64,000 nucleotides of DNA, taken from assembly GCF_001434135.1 (NCBI RefSeq), contig NZ_AZEB01000013.1, positions 1 to 64,000 on the forward strand, in the 5' to 3' direction. The notes under the pieces are model-generated. The model did no database searches. It was given only the letters and a program-made list of their open reading frames with translations, and was not told the origin of the DNA. The position numbers and the translations under genes are program-made. Positions 29,588 through 38,491 of this stretch are shown piece after piece (the stretch's first letter is position 1; every line of letters begins with the position of its first letter). The DNA is from Lentilactobacillus kisonensis DSM 19906 = JCM 15041. GTDB taxonomy: Bacteria; Bacillota; Bacilli; Lactobacillales; Lactobacillaceae.

Positions 29588-31186
29588 CTACGCAATTTCA
29601 GAGTCAATTTCAATAACGCTCTGGTGCAGTCCTAGTTGAAACCGCAAAATCATTGCGAAGTTGAATCCCACAATCAAGCTAATCATAACGACCAGATCAA
29701 CCGTAATCCCCTGATGAGTGGAAATTAAACTTCTTAACGCGTTTATCAGATAAGTCATCGGCAACCATTCATTTAGTGACTGGGCAAACGAATCCGTTAA
29801 ATAAGTGGGATACAGGCCACCAGAGGCTGCTAATTGAAGGACCAAAACAATTGAAACTAGCCACGTCCCAAAACCGCCTAATAGCAGGCGTAAGCAAAAA
29901 ATAAGTGATAAAAACAAGAACGATCCAAGCAATAAAACTAAAAAGAATGTCCCAGAGTGGTCAATTGCTAACTGATTCCCTTGTGTTAACGAATAAAATA
30001 ATAAAATTGTCTGTAAAAAACCAACTGCACCAACCACTGAAGCTTTGCTTGCCCACCATGTAAGCGCGTATTTAGGCTTTCGATGAGGTAAAAAGCCTTC
30101 GTACATTGTCCCTAAGGCGATCGCGCCAACATACAATCCGATGGCAATTGCGAAGGGAGCCATCCCGGTCCCGTTGTTTGGAACCTTTGAAATATCCTTC
30201 GTAACTTCGTGGACAGGATTGGCAATTGCTGCTGCATTTACTGCCTTAGTGTGAATGACCTGAAGTTTTTTGGCCCCCTGGTCAAGGCTCGCCGACATTA
30301 TTTTCGTTTCCTTTAGAATTTTATCAGTGCCGCTTGCTAACGCTATGCTACCATTGGCAAGCTTATCAGCCCCCGTTTGAAGTGCTGGTACATGGCGCTG
30401 AATTTCAATCAATCCGTTACCAACTTTCGCATTGGCGGATCCCAAGCGCTGAATACCTGCCGTTGGTGTACTAGCCATTACTTTCGAAAAGCCGGCAGCC
30501 ATTGTCTGATTAGCAACAACCAAATTACCACTACCTGCGGAAAGTTGACTAATACCTGAATTAAGCGATTGCATCCCACCACCTAAGTGTCTTTCCCCGT
30601 TCACAAGCTTTTGAGTTCCCTGATACATTGCCTGGCTACCGACTGCCGCCCGCTTCATTCCCTTATCTGCATTACCCAATGCACGTAATATAATTGTTGA
30701 ATAGAGCCGGGTTACTTGCGCTGAAACCTTTGCTTTAATGGCTGTGGCCGCGCCTGTCGTCATCTTTGAGGCAATGAAATTCTGACCAGAATTAAACGTA
30801 AAGTGAAGGTTCATTCGCTGAGGTGTTACTTCTGTGATTGTCGTTGCGCGAGAAGAGAAATTCTTAGGAATGGTTAAAACCATATAAAACTTTCCCTTTC
30901 GAAGCTGCTCGGCCGCCCGCTTTGAAGAAACATGGTGAAAATCCAAAGTGTCTGCCTTTGTCAGTTTATTAGTTAAACTACTACCAATATCAATCCGATT
31001 CCCATGATAGGTCATCGATTGATCATGATTGACAATTGCAACTGGTAACCGATCCATTTTCCCATAAGTATTCCACATCGAAGATAAATAGATAAAACAA
31101 TAGATTGCTGGGATTAGGGCAATCGCAACTAGAACTACGAGACTCATTTTGTGTTGATTTAGATACTTCCATTCACTCGCTACCAT
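29588..31186 (-). CDS. YhgE/Pip family membrane protein (ABC-2 type)
   Basis: 532 aa. N-terminal TM (about 14-34), then a large extracellular region with the family's QxLxxG/L-S-G pseudo-repeats (GQNFIASKM, LGGGMQSLNSGISQLSAGS, GADKLANGSIALASGTDK), and five or six C-terminal TMs. Homologues include phage infection protein and the ESX-linked YueB. Members transport or anchor unknown substrates. Operon with the CDF gene, and divergent from the TetR regulator. Confidence 0.9.
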   Translation of the reverse strand: MVASEWKYLNQHKMSLVVLVAIALIPAIYCFIYLSSMWNTYGKMDRLPVAIVNHDQSMTYHGNRIDIGSSLTNKLTKADTLDFHHVSSKRAAEQLRKGKFYMVLTIPKNFSSRATTITEVTPQRMNLHFTFNSGQNFIASKMTTGAATAIKAKVSAQVTRLYSTIILRALGNADKGMKRAAVGSQAMYQGTQKLVNGERHLGGGMQSLNSGISQLSAGSGNLVVANQTMAAGFSKVMASTPTAGIQRLGSANAKVGNGLIEIQRHVPALQTGADKLANGSIALASGTDKILKETKIMSASLDQGAKKLQVIHTKAVNAAAIANPVHEVTKDISKVPNNGTGMAPFAIAIGLYVGAIALGTMYEGFLPHRKPKYALTWWASKASVVGAVGFLQTILLFYSLTQGNQLAIDHSGTFFLVLLLGSFLFLSLIFCLRLLLGGFGTWLVSIVLVLQLAASGGLYPTYLTDSFAQSLNEWLPMTYLINALRSLISTHQGITVDLVVMISLIVGFNFAMILRFQLGLHQSVIEIDSEIA

Positions 31187-31204
31187 TTAATGACCACCTT
31201 TCAA

Positions 31205-31255
31205 ATTAACACTGTGTTCATTTGAAATAGTAGTGTTAATGAGTTGCGTTGGCAA
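31205..31255 (-). promoter_or_regulatory. Promoter and operator of the YhgE-CDF operon
   Basis: Minus strand -35 TTGCCA (31250-31255), 17 bp, -10 TACTAT (31227-31232). The inverted repeat ATTAACACT/AGTGTTAAT (31205-31213 and 31232-31240) overlaps the -10 and the start site, as expected for a TetR-family operator bound by the divergent regulator. Confidence 0.7.
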
Positions 31256-31438
31256 TATGCAATCATAACCGTTCTGTTCAATTGATTTCAGTATTATTTT
31301 TAAACGTCATCGTTAGATTGAAACCAGCGACTATCCGGATTACTGCACAGATTCTCTCAAAATGTTAATTGCGGATTGGTTGAATTTATTGTTTAATTGG
31401 GTAGAAAGTAAACAACGTGTCTATTGGAGATGAAGTCC

Positions 31439-32071
31439 TTGGAAGCAAATACCAAAATGCTGGCGACTGAAATTAAAATTCAAAAAGCATTTATCAAACT
31501 CATCAATTTATCTGGGTTTGACAAACTAACGATTCAAAAACTGTGTCAGGAGGCCCACATTAGTCGGGGAACTTTTTATTTACACTACATCGATAAATAC
31601 GATCTGCTTAATCACTATGAAGATGAAATCGTGGCAAACATTAGTGAGATCTTCAAAAGATTTCAAAAACCTCAGTTAAACTCAGCCATTCAAAACGGTG
31701 ACAAAGAAAATAATGCATTTTTTCAGCTATTCAAATATTTATATCGTCAAAGAGACTTAGCGGCTCTTCTTCTGAACGGTAACACGACAAAGATCGTCGC
31801 TAAAGTGAAACGGTTGATTGAAGAAGTCTTAGTTGAACCACAAACATCCCAATCAACTATTACCACTCAAATTCCAGCAGCATTTGCCAAAGAAATCGTT
31901 TCCCAGGGAATTATTGATCTGATCACCTTCTGGCTTAATCAAAATCCAATTCTACCCCCACGTGAGGCGTACCAAATTTTCCAACAGAGTCGCTCGCTAA
32001 CGCCCCAACAGCTAACCCAAATTATTTTTAAAGAGGCGCCTCAAGGAGACCGCAATGAAAAAACGGTTTGA
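31439..32071 (+). CDS. TetR-family transcriptional regulator
   Basis: About 210 aa. N-terminal helix-turn-helix: KIQKAFIKLINLSGFDKLTIQKLCQEAHISRGTFYLHYIDKYDLL. The C-terminal ligand domain is of the TetR_C_8-like type. TTG at 31439 is chosen, 9 nt after GGAG. An ATG at 31430 directly abuts that ribosome binding site and is less likely. It probably controls the divergent YhgE/CDF operon and overlaps the downstream DedA-like gene by 17 bp, so all four genes may respond to one stress such as membrane-active compounds. Confidence 0.9.
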   Translation: MEANTKMLATEIKIQKAFIKLINLSGFDKLTIQKLCQEAHISRGTFYLHYIDKYDLLNHYEDEIVANISEIFKRFQKPQLNSAIQNGDKENNAFFQLFKYLYRQRDLAALLLNGNTTKIVAKVKRLIEEVLVEPQTSQSTITTQIPAAFAKEIVSQGIIDLITFWLNQNPILPPREAYQIFQQSRSLTPQQLTQIIFKEAPQGDRNEKTV

Positions 32072-32723
32072 AATAACTAGTTTAATCTGTGCTGCCATTC
32101 TGGGATGCCTGCTGCTGGTATTCTTAGTGATGCGGTTTGAACCAAAGATCCAGCTACTTTTCAATGAAGCCGCTGAGCGTCAGTGGATTATCAGCCATTT
32201 TCAATCCAGCTCCCCCATAGATCTCATTTCATTTTCACTTTTAATCATCTTATTTTCAGTTATTCCAGGCTTTCCCGCCTCAATTATTGGAATTGTTGCC
32301 GGGATTTGTTTCGGCCACTGGCTTGGTTTTATGGTTAACGTTATTGGCATTACGATGGGAAACTTTATTGCCGCAACATTTTTAAACACAATTTCTAATC
32401 ATTGGGTCAAGCGCCGTCCTAATCGGTTATACGCGGATTTGGTCAACATGCGCCATCCAAAACTAGGAGTGGTGATCGGTTACTCAATCCCATTTATTCC
32501 AAGTATGCTCGTCAACGTTGCCGCAACTGATTTAAAATTCTCCCCGCCCCAGTTATTTTCACTGTGTTTAACAGGAAGTCTGGTCGTTTCTGCCCTTTAT
32601 TCATTTAGTGGCGATGCATTATTTAAAGGGAACTTTAGGTTATTGGCGCTTCTATTGGTTCTAATGGCCGCCCTCGTTACGCTGGTTCGAGTCATTCACA
32701 TTGATCGGAAACAAGCAAGATGA
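32055..32723 (+). CDS. TVP38/TMEM64 (DedA-like) membrane protein
   Basis: 222 aa, about five hydrophobic segments. The SNARE-associated domain features are VIPGFPASIIGIVAGICFGHWLGFMVN and FIPSMLVNVAATDLKFSPPQLF. The family functions in lipid or membrane homeostasis, with some members scrambling lipids. Its start lies inside the 3' end of the TetR gene, which implies coupling. GGAG precedes the ATG. Confidence 0.88.
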   Translation: MKKRFEITSLICAAILGCLLLVFLVMRFEPKIQLLFNEAAERQWIISHFQSSSPIDLISFSLLIILFSVIPGFPASIIGIVAGICFGHWLGFMVNVIGITMGNFIAATFLNTISNHWVKRRPNRLYADLVNMRHPKLGVVIGYSIPFIPSMLVNVAATDLKFSPPQLFSLCLTGSLVVSALYSFSGDALFKGNFRLLALLLVLMAALVTLVRVIHIDRKQAR

Positions 32724-32839
32724 TATAAGCCCTTTCACAAGCTAGAAACACGACTTTGCCCGCCTAATTTGATACACTAAAATTAGTAGTTATGATTTTC
32801 ACAATATGTAATAATTTCAAACGAAGGAGTGTCCTATTT

Positions 32840-33874
32840 ATGGCAACTATTATTAGTGTTTCCGACTTGGCAAAATTACCTAATTTACAGGCACCAGTTA
32901 TCACGTTGAACTTAAATCTTCGTAAGCTGGCATTTGATCAAAGTGAACGACTCCGGGTAAAGAATATGCTCCGCGAAATTGAAAAGAAAGCAGGGAACGG
33001 CGTCAAATCGTTTGTCGATGACGTTGACGATTTGACCAGACAACAGCTCCCCTACAAAGGAATCTCAGTCATTACTGATAAAACGGGCTCAGCAGTCTAT
33101 CATTTAATCAGAACCAGCGTTGATGAACCTGATTATCGGATTGAAGATTCGATCGATTGGCTGCTGTTGCTGAGTGAGGCTCCCAATACTGATTACACGT
33201 TAATTGAAATCAATCGTGACAATAGTAAATTATACGAACTTAACAATAAACGAGTTACCCCACTGGCGGTCAAGGACTATCCAGCCACGGTTCAGGATGC
33301 ATTGGGAACCGAAGTCAGGGGCGGTGAACTTAATTTTAGTGGCAAAGCTGGTTCCATCCAGTATCATGGTCATAACGAAACTAGCCAGGAAAAGAAAATT
33401 GATCAGGAACGTTATTACCGCTTTATCATTGATCTAATTAGGAAAGATTCTAATTTGGCAACTCGCCAATTAATCTTGATGGGTCTTCCCCAAAACATTA
33501 ATTTATTTAAAAAGTTGAATAACGGTTTGCCAATCGCCAATGTTAAAATTAATCAATCAGTTCAAAATTTATCACCAACCGAAATTGCCAAGTTAGTCAA
33601 TGGCGAGATTAATCAGCATAATCGACTTAATACCGCCGATGCCATTACTAACACGTTCCGTGACAAATTATTTACCGACTTCACCAACATCCAAAATCTA
33701 CTAAACTCGAAAGAAATCCGTCACCTGTTTGTCGCTTCCAGGAATGAAATTAGTCAAAACGACCCCGATGTTTACAATGATGTCAACCAAATGATTAAAC
33801 AGGCACTCGCCCAAGACACCAATGTAACAGTGGTCAATGAAAATTCTTCAATTCCATTGGTCAGCGCGGTATAG
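32840..33874 (+). CDS. Probable baeRF-family (eRF1-like) protein
   Basis: 344 aa from the ATG 32840 (MATIISVSDLAKL), AAGGAG 10 nt upstream. The open frame begins at 32792 without a ribosome binding site. The layout of an N-terminal mixed domain, a central AELNRDNSKLY-like strand region (IEINRDNSKLYELNN), a loop with YHGHNETSQEKKIDQERYYRFI and a C-terminal LFVASRNEISQ domain fits the bacterial eRF1-like (baeRF) superfamily, proposed to act on ribosomes. No GGQ is seen. Assignment rests on architecture only. Confidence 0.55.
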   Translation: MATIISVSDLAKLPNLQAPVITLNLNLRKLAFDQSERLRVKNMLREIEKKAGNGVKSFVDDVDDLTRQQLPYKGISVITDKTGSAVYHLIRTSVDEPDYRIEDSIDWLLLLSEAPNTDYTLIEINRDNSKLYELNNKRVTPLAVKDYPATVQDALGTEVRGGELNFSGKAGSIQYHGHNETSQEKKIDQERYYRFIIDLIRKDSNLATRQLILMGLPQNINLFKKLNNGLPIANVKINQSVQNLSPTEIAKLVNGEINQHNRLNTADAITNTFRDKLFTDFTNIQNLLNSKEIRHLFVASRNEISQNDPDVYNDVNQMIKQALAQDTNVTVVNENSSIPLVSAV

Positions 33875-33902
33875 CTAATTTGAGCAACTTATCCACAAAA
33901 AT

Positions 33903-33970
33903 AATCTAAAAAATAGAGCGAGTTAGAAAACTGATCGTTATCAGCTTCTAGCTGGCTCTTTTTTAGATTA
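33903..33970 (+). terminator. Terminator of the baeRF-like gene
   Basis: AATCTAAAAAATAGAGC pairs with GGCTCTTTTTTAGATT around an inner hairpin. Confidence 0.75.
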
Positions 33971-33989
33971 CTTTTTTCTGAATATTATA

Positions 33990-34210
33990 TAAGGACGCAC
34001 CCGGTGCCACACTTTGGGAACAATTCCACAAAACAGAAATCTGGGTATAAGTACTTCAATCTCTAATCACTTTGCTCCGCTCACTTTTATAGGACAGCTG
34101 CACAAAAAGCAGAAGTCTGCACATAAGCACCTCGAGTGAAAATTCCAAAACCGGGAATTCCCACCCGAGGAGACTTATGCTCCGACTTCTAATCGCTTTG
34201 CTCCGCTCAC
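33990..34210 (-). repeat. Dispersed palindromic element, tandem pair
   Basis: A good unit in reverse orientation spans 34092-34210: AGGACAGCTGCAC, CATAAGCACCTCG, AAATTCC/GGAATTC core, GAGGAGACTTATG, ending TCGCTTTGCTCCGCTCAC. It is preceded by a decayed unit (about 33990-34084) with the same end, CACTTTGCTCCGCTCAC. The spacer between units resembles that of the 38.4-kb tandem. It lies between convergent genes and occupies most of this gap. Confidence 0.8.
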
Positions 34211-34213
34211 TTT

Positions 34214-34984
34214 TTATAACGATAATTGCTTTCGGATTTCGGCCGCAATTTCTTCCAATCTAGGCATATTCTGTACTTGCGCAATCTTGTACCCAACGTA
34301 ATACGGCGAAGTTGCATACCTTGGAACAATTTTACAATAAAACCGGCTATAGATCTTATAAAAGAACAGGTTATAAGAAGTCATACTTCCATGCATATAA
34401 TCTTTTAACAGATACTTAATGATTGCCTGAACAGCATCCGCAAGATTATCGATTTTCTTTTCATTATTAATTGCGATATTAATTTCGACAAACCCAATGA
34501 TTGGATCAGTTGAGAGCGTAATTTGACGATCATCATTTTTAGAAACTTCAACACCCGTAAAATTGCGGACACCCACATTTTGATAAACATCATAATGGTT
34601 TAAACCCACGATCTGGAAATGTGGATGGCGTAGACTACCACCGGATAACGGGCCAAAATTTTTATACATTACCACACTGGCATATTTATTCGATGCAATC
34701 ATCTGGTGCCAGCAGCGAAATGCAAATTCAAACACCTGACGATTCTGTTCAGTTGAATACGTTGATGGCCCACCATTGTGGTCACTTGATTCAATCAGCA
34801 CCGTTTGCAGTGTGTCTTCCAACGTTCGAAACTTATTTACTAGCCAGATTCGATCATCTTCTTGAGCCAAAATATTCTCTAAATGATCAACATCACAGAA
34901 CGGACAATAACCATCCGGGTGTTTAATATTTTCTGGCTTTCTCTGGGCAGTATTAAAATCAAAAACAAGTGGTTGGTTAGCCAT
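34214..34984 (-). CDS. DUF4931 protein, GalT/HIT-like fold
   Basis: 256 aa, ATG at 34984. The upstream GTG at 34993 is in the AAAGGTGAC ribosome binding site. An N-terminal zinc-type CPFC motif (DGYCPFCDVDH) and the histidine motif SLRHPHFQIVG place it with galactose-1-phosphate uridylyltransferase and HIT hydrolases. The canonical HxHxQ is HPHFQ. Function of this family is unknown, and nucleotidyl transfer or hydrolysis is a reasonable guess. Confidence 0.8.
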   Translation of the reverse strand: MANQPLVFDFNTAQRKPENIKHPDGYCPFCDVDHLENILAQEDDRIWLVNKFRTLEDTLQTVLIESSDHNGGPSTYSTEQNRQVFEFAFRCWHQMIASNKYASVVMYKNFGPLSGGSLRHPHFQIVGLNHYDVYQNVGVRNFTGVEVSKNDDRQITLSTDPIIGFVEINIAINNEKKIDNLADAVQAIIKYLLKDYMHGSMTSYNLFFYKIYSRFYCKIVPRYATSPYYVGYKIAQVQNMPRLEEIAAEIRKQLSL

Positions 34985-35088
34985 GAAAGTCACCTTTTCT
35001 CATACTTCATTTATTATTGAAGTCCTCAGTTCTCAACTTCTAACCAGGTTAATTCTAGCAATTTCGATTATCATAAACAAGCTTACAA

Positions 35089-35838
35089 CTACTTCGGCGT
35101 AACAAACGCCTGCCTGAACGCTTCAACGTACCCACTATCTAATTTCAATCCTGATTTTAGATAGCCTTCAAAACTGCCAAACTGGTTAATAATAGTCTCA
35201 CGTGCATGTAATAAATAATCGCGATCGACCAATAGCGCAACACTTAAATTACGAAGCTGTTCTTCATTAACTTCCAACTTAAATTGTGCCAGAAGCTTGG
35301 CGTTCGCTTCCTTTCGAAGTTGGTTGGTAAGCAAATAATCGGTCATAATTACGTCATCACTTGCGCCAGCCATTTTCAAAATGACTGCTGCAGCAAAACC
35401 GGTTCGATCTTTACCGGCAAAACAATGAAACAACGTGGGCTTTCGTTCGTTAATAACCGCATCGAAAAACTCACGATAACCTGCCTGAGCAGATCCACTC
35501 AACACAATCTGTTCGTATGTTTTTAACATCGCATCTCGAATATGACCACCATTTGCAAACATTCCTGCTAGGCTGGCCCCATTTTTTGTCTGGTCTGATA
35601 AGATATCGTCTTTGACGTAATGTGTCCCTGGAATGGTCGTATCTGGATCTTTAGCCACCTCATTTTGGCTCCGAAAGTCAAAAATCGTATAAAGTTGACA
35701 ATCGTGCTCTAAAAATGAAACTTGTTCAGGATTTAAACCGCTAATTTCACCACTACGATAAAAGTAGCCTGGTTTCAAATAACCACCAGCTACCTGCGTA
35801 CCGCCAATATCCCTAAAGTTAACAATTCCCTTATCATT
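35089..35838 (-). CDS. Tyrosine/phosphoinositide phosphatase, Y_phosphatase3 family
   Basis: 249 aa. The P-loop signature is HCFAGKDRTG (C-x5-R with Cys nucleophile). N-terminal NFRDIGG and YFYRSGEI are family hallmarks. Members in Listeria and lactobacilli hydrolyse phosphotyrosine or phosphoinositides. ATG at 35838 is preferred, after GGAGG with a 9-nt gap. No signal peptide, so cytosolic unless exported by another route. Confidence 0.92.
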   Translation of the reverse strand, partial: NDKGIVNFRDIGGTQVAGGYLKPGYFYRSGEISGLNPEQVSFLEHDCQLYTIFDFRSQNEVAKDPDTTIPGTHYVKDDILSDQTKNGASLAGMFANGGHIRDAMLKTYEQIVLSGSAQAGYREFFDAVINERKPTLFHCFAGKDRTGFAAAVILKMAGASDDVIMTDYLLTNQLRKEANAKLLAQFKLEVNEEQLRNLSVALLVDRDYLLHARETIINQFGSFEGYLKSGLKLDSGYVEAFRQAFVTPK

Positions 35839-36064
35839 CATGTACGGTTCCTCCATTATTAATCTAGTTGGTATTGTACACGATTGACTAAGAAACTGCA
35901 CCGTAAGTGACCGTTAGCTTGTAGGGAAGCCAAACAGTTGATGAACTCATGACTTCAAATCTCTAAATGATGCTCCAATATCAGAACTGAAAAAACGATT
36001 CTCATAAACCTGCTCTTTAGAAAAAGCGTCTTTTAGGTTGCGTGTCCCTATTCAAGCATCCATC

Positions 36065-36913
36065 TCAATCATGATCATACATTGCAATCCCGAGTGGGGT
36101 TATAAACTGCGGAAACGCGGTCTTGTATGCCGGAATTCCCAATACTTTGCTAAAGGCCGGAATAAATTCCTTAAAGTTAATCGCACCACCAACGACAACA
36201 ACCGGTTGCTTAACTGAAGGGCCAACCGAGTCTTTAACAATTGTTGCCATTTTTTCAACGACGGGCCGAATGACTGGAAATACTTCCGGTTCTTTTTGGG
36301 GATCCCGCTTTAGCAATTCCGCATCATCAGATTTGATTTTGTGGTTACCAGCTAAGACCAACGTCATGTGAAACCCACCAGTCGCCTCATCTAGCACCTG
36401 TGTCAGTTTACCGTGGTTGAAGACACTAATTCCTGTCGTGCCACCACCAATATCAACAACTGTGCCGGTCTTCAAATTCAAAAACCTTGCCGCCGCCGTT
36501 GGCTCATCGACCACGTGTTTACATTCTAATTCGGCAGACTCAATAACATTAGCGACAATTTTAGCAGCTCCCTCACCTGTGCCAGGTGGAATTGCCCCAC
36601 AAGCCGTGGTTAGTTCAACCCCTAACACATCTTCAGCTTTGTGTTTCAACCGCTTCAAAATATTAACCGAATCAACGTAATTAACGACAATCCCATCACG
36701 AACTGCCTTTGCATACTCAAAAGCCCCGTATATGATATTATCGTCCTTATCCAACACAGTTAGGACAATTGAAGAAGTTCCTAAATCAACGCCACAGCTG
36801 AGCACTTCATCTTTCTTAATTTTTCGAACCGCATGATCGCTGTTAACAACCTTGGCAAATTGCTTTAGTAGTTTGTCAGCTGCTTTCAAATCAACTGATT
36901 GTTTGGTAGCCAT
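36065..36913 (-). CDS. eutJ: EutJ-like actin-fold protein
   Basis: 282 aa. HSP70/actin-like ATPase motifs: GVDLGTSSIVLTVLD (phosphate 1), VVDIGGGTTGISVF (phosphate 2) and VVVVGGAINFKEFI (adenosine). This is EutJ, a protein found with ethanolamine or propanediol utilization genes and thought to act as a chaperone or reactivating factor. In lactobacilli it lies next to pocR and the pdu operon. Here no pdu genes are in the window, so it looks orphaned from its usual partners. ATG 36913 chosen over 36919 on spacing from GAGG. Confidence 0.88.
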   Translation of the reverse strand: MATKQSVDLKAADKLLKQFAKVVNSDHAVRKIKKDEVLSCGVDLGTSSIVLTVLDKDDNIIYGAFEYAKAVRDGIVVNYVDSVNILKRLKHKAEDVLGVELTTACGAIPPGTGEGAAKIVANVIESAELECKHVVDEPTAAARFLNLKTGTVVDIGGGTTGISVFNHGKLTQVLDEATGGFHMTLVLAGNHKIKSDDAELLKRDPQKEPEVFPVIRPVVEKMATIVKDSVGPSVKQPVVVVGGAINFKEFIPAFSKVLGIPAYKTAFPQFITPLGIAMYDHD

Positions 36914-36979
36914 ATGCATCCCTCATCCTTCTCACTTATATTCCAGTAAATTAAGATACGTGTTTTCAGAACTGGATTG

Positions 36980-37018
36980 TGATCACTGTTTCAATTATAA
37001 CAGCAATTGGTTGGAACC
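36980..37018 (-). promoter_or_regulatory. Predicted activator-dependent promoter of eutJ
   Basis: Minus strand -10 TATAAT (36994-36999) without a good -35. Just upstream is GGTT-N8-TTGC (37003-37018, GCAA-N8-AACC on the plus strand), shared with the cob operon promoter. A cre-like sequence TGAAACAGTGATCA (36980-36993), with a poor centre, overlaps the start region. Confidence 0.5.
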
Positions 37019-37289
37019 GCTTGCAGCTTTATAATTTGTAACATTCTTAACAAATAATACTTTTAAATAATTCCAAACTTTCTTTCCTTCTTTGACATCA
37101 TTTTTATAACATTTTTGGGCATCGATAAACAAAAATATGCTAAAAGTCAAACCTCTCTTATTTTTACAAATAAATATTGCTATAATTATCCATTATGGTT
37201 TCTATTCTAAGATTAAACAATTATTTTTAGCATTATTTCACATCATGGAAGAAATTATTATATAATTTAGCAGAGAGAAGGCGCTGACC

Positions 37290-38366
37290 ATCACACCAAA
37301 TAATACAAAGCCCGATGTTTATAAATCAATTTCTGAAGGAATCAACGAATTTTCAAAGGTAAGCCAAATTAACGGTTACTATTTTGATCTTGATAATCGG
37401 TTATTAATTGACGGCAATGTCTATACGAAGACCGAGGATGTTTTAAAGAATCTGCCAACTTCTAATACCAACTCTTTCTTTATTTTCCCGGTCATTTTAA
37501 AAAATAACTTAGCCGGCTTCATCATTTGCGAAGGATCTGGCATTACATCTGAACGGATTAAATTAGCGCGAACCTTCTTAGAAAACATCTTCAATAATGC
37601 TTTCAAAGCCGCCGCAAACGATGTGCTGATCCTTAACGCTGTCCGCGCTGACGATCTCGCTAACGTGACCGTTCTCCGTAAATTGGTTGGCATTACTGAG
37701 TTAATTCATCCGGAATCCATTAATCTATCAAGTAATCCAACCACCCACCTGAACAATGATTCCCAAGTCAACATTCAACGAGCCCTTTCGTTTATTAAGA
37801 CCAATATCAATCAACCACTTTCGCTAGAATCCGTTGCCAAATCAGTATTCCTATCACCATCGTATCTTAGTAAGGCTTTCAAACAAAAACTCGGGGTTAA
37901 TTTTATTAGCTATGTCAACAGTCTCAAAATTGCATTGGCTTGTGAAAAGCTCATTACAACTAATGCCAAAATCAGCGCAATTGCCAGCCAGCTTGGTTAT
38001 TCACAAACAAGTTACTTCACGAAAATATTTAAGTCGTATACGGATCAAACGCCACTACTATACCGAAAAACCAATGCCTCAATCGACAAAATCTATACCA
38101 TTTCCCGCGACCTATCGTGGAACGGTAGTGATAGTGTCTATGATGTGTCCAAACGCTTCTTCAATCGCCATAACATCCCTTACTACTTCCATTCAGTGAA
38201 TGGCTACCCGTATATCAGTAGAATCGGTGACTACACTGATTCAGACGATGAGCGTGGGTGGATTTATACGGTGGATTGCAAACAACCAATGGCCCCAGCT
38301 GCCGAAATTACTGTCAATAAAAAGTCGGTGATTCAGTGGACGTATGCGGCGTCGTATATCAAATAA
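37290..38366 (+). CDS. pocR: PocR-like AraC-family activator, non-canonical start
   Basis: Regulator of propanediol/cobalamin genes in related bacteria. The C-terminal half holds two AraC helix-turn-helix motifs: NQPLSLESVAKSVFLSPSYLSKAFKQ and ISAIASQLGYSQTSYFTKIFK. The N-terminal half (SISEGINEFSKVSQINGYYFDLDNRLL to FIICEGSG) is the PocR sensory domain. The first GTG is at 37623, inside the protein, and would remove that domain. The frame is open back to 37266 but has no ATG, GTG or TTG. ATC at 37290 lies 8 nt after GAAGG. CTG at 37284 is poorly spaced. Either the start is rare or a start mutation has occurred. Confidence 0.8.
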   Translation: MTPNNTKPDVYKSISEGINEFSKVSQINGYYFDLDNRLLIDGNVYTKTEDVLKNLPTSNTNSFFIFPVILKNNLAGFIICEGSGITSERIKLARTFLENIFNNAFKAAANDVLILNAVRADDLANVTVLRKLVGITELIHPESINLSSNPTTHLNNDSQVNIQRALSFIKTNINQPLSLESVAKSVFLSPSYLSKAFKQKLGVNFISYVNSLKIALACEKLITTNAKISAIASQLGYSQTSYFTKIFKSYTDQTPLLYRKTNASIDKIYTISRDLSWNGSDSVYDVSKRFFNRHNIPYYFHSVNGYPYISRIGDYTDSDDERGWIYTVDCKQPMAPAAEITVNKKSVIQWTYAASYIK

Positions 38367-38484
38367 GTGAGCGGAGTAAAGCGGTTAGGAGCTGACGCAT
38401 AAGTCTCCACCGATGGAAATTCCCGGGTCTGGGATTTTTATTGGTGGTGCTTATGTGCCAGCTCCTGCTTTGCGGAGCGGTCCT
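38367..38484 (+). repeat. Dispersed palindromic element, copy 1 of tandem pair
   Basis: Begins at the first base after the pocR stop codon: GTGAGCGGAGTAAAGCGG. Mid-arms CATAAGTCTCC and GGTGCTTATG, inner stem CACCGATGGAAATTCCC/GGGATTTTTATTGGTG, end TGCTTTGCGGAGCGGTCCT. It may act as the 3' end structure of pocR mRNA. Confidence 0.85.
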
Positions 38485-38491
38485 AAAAACA

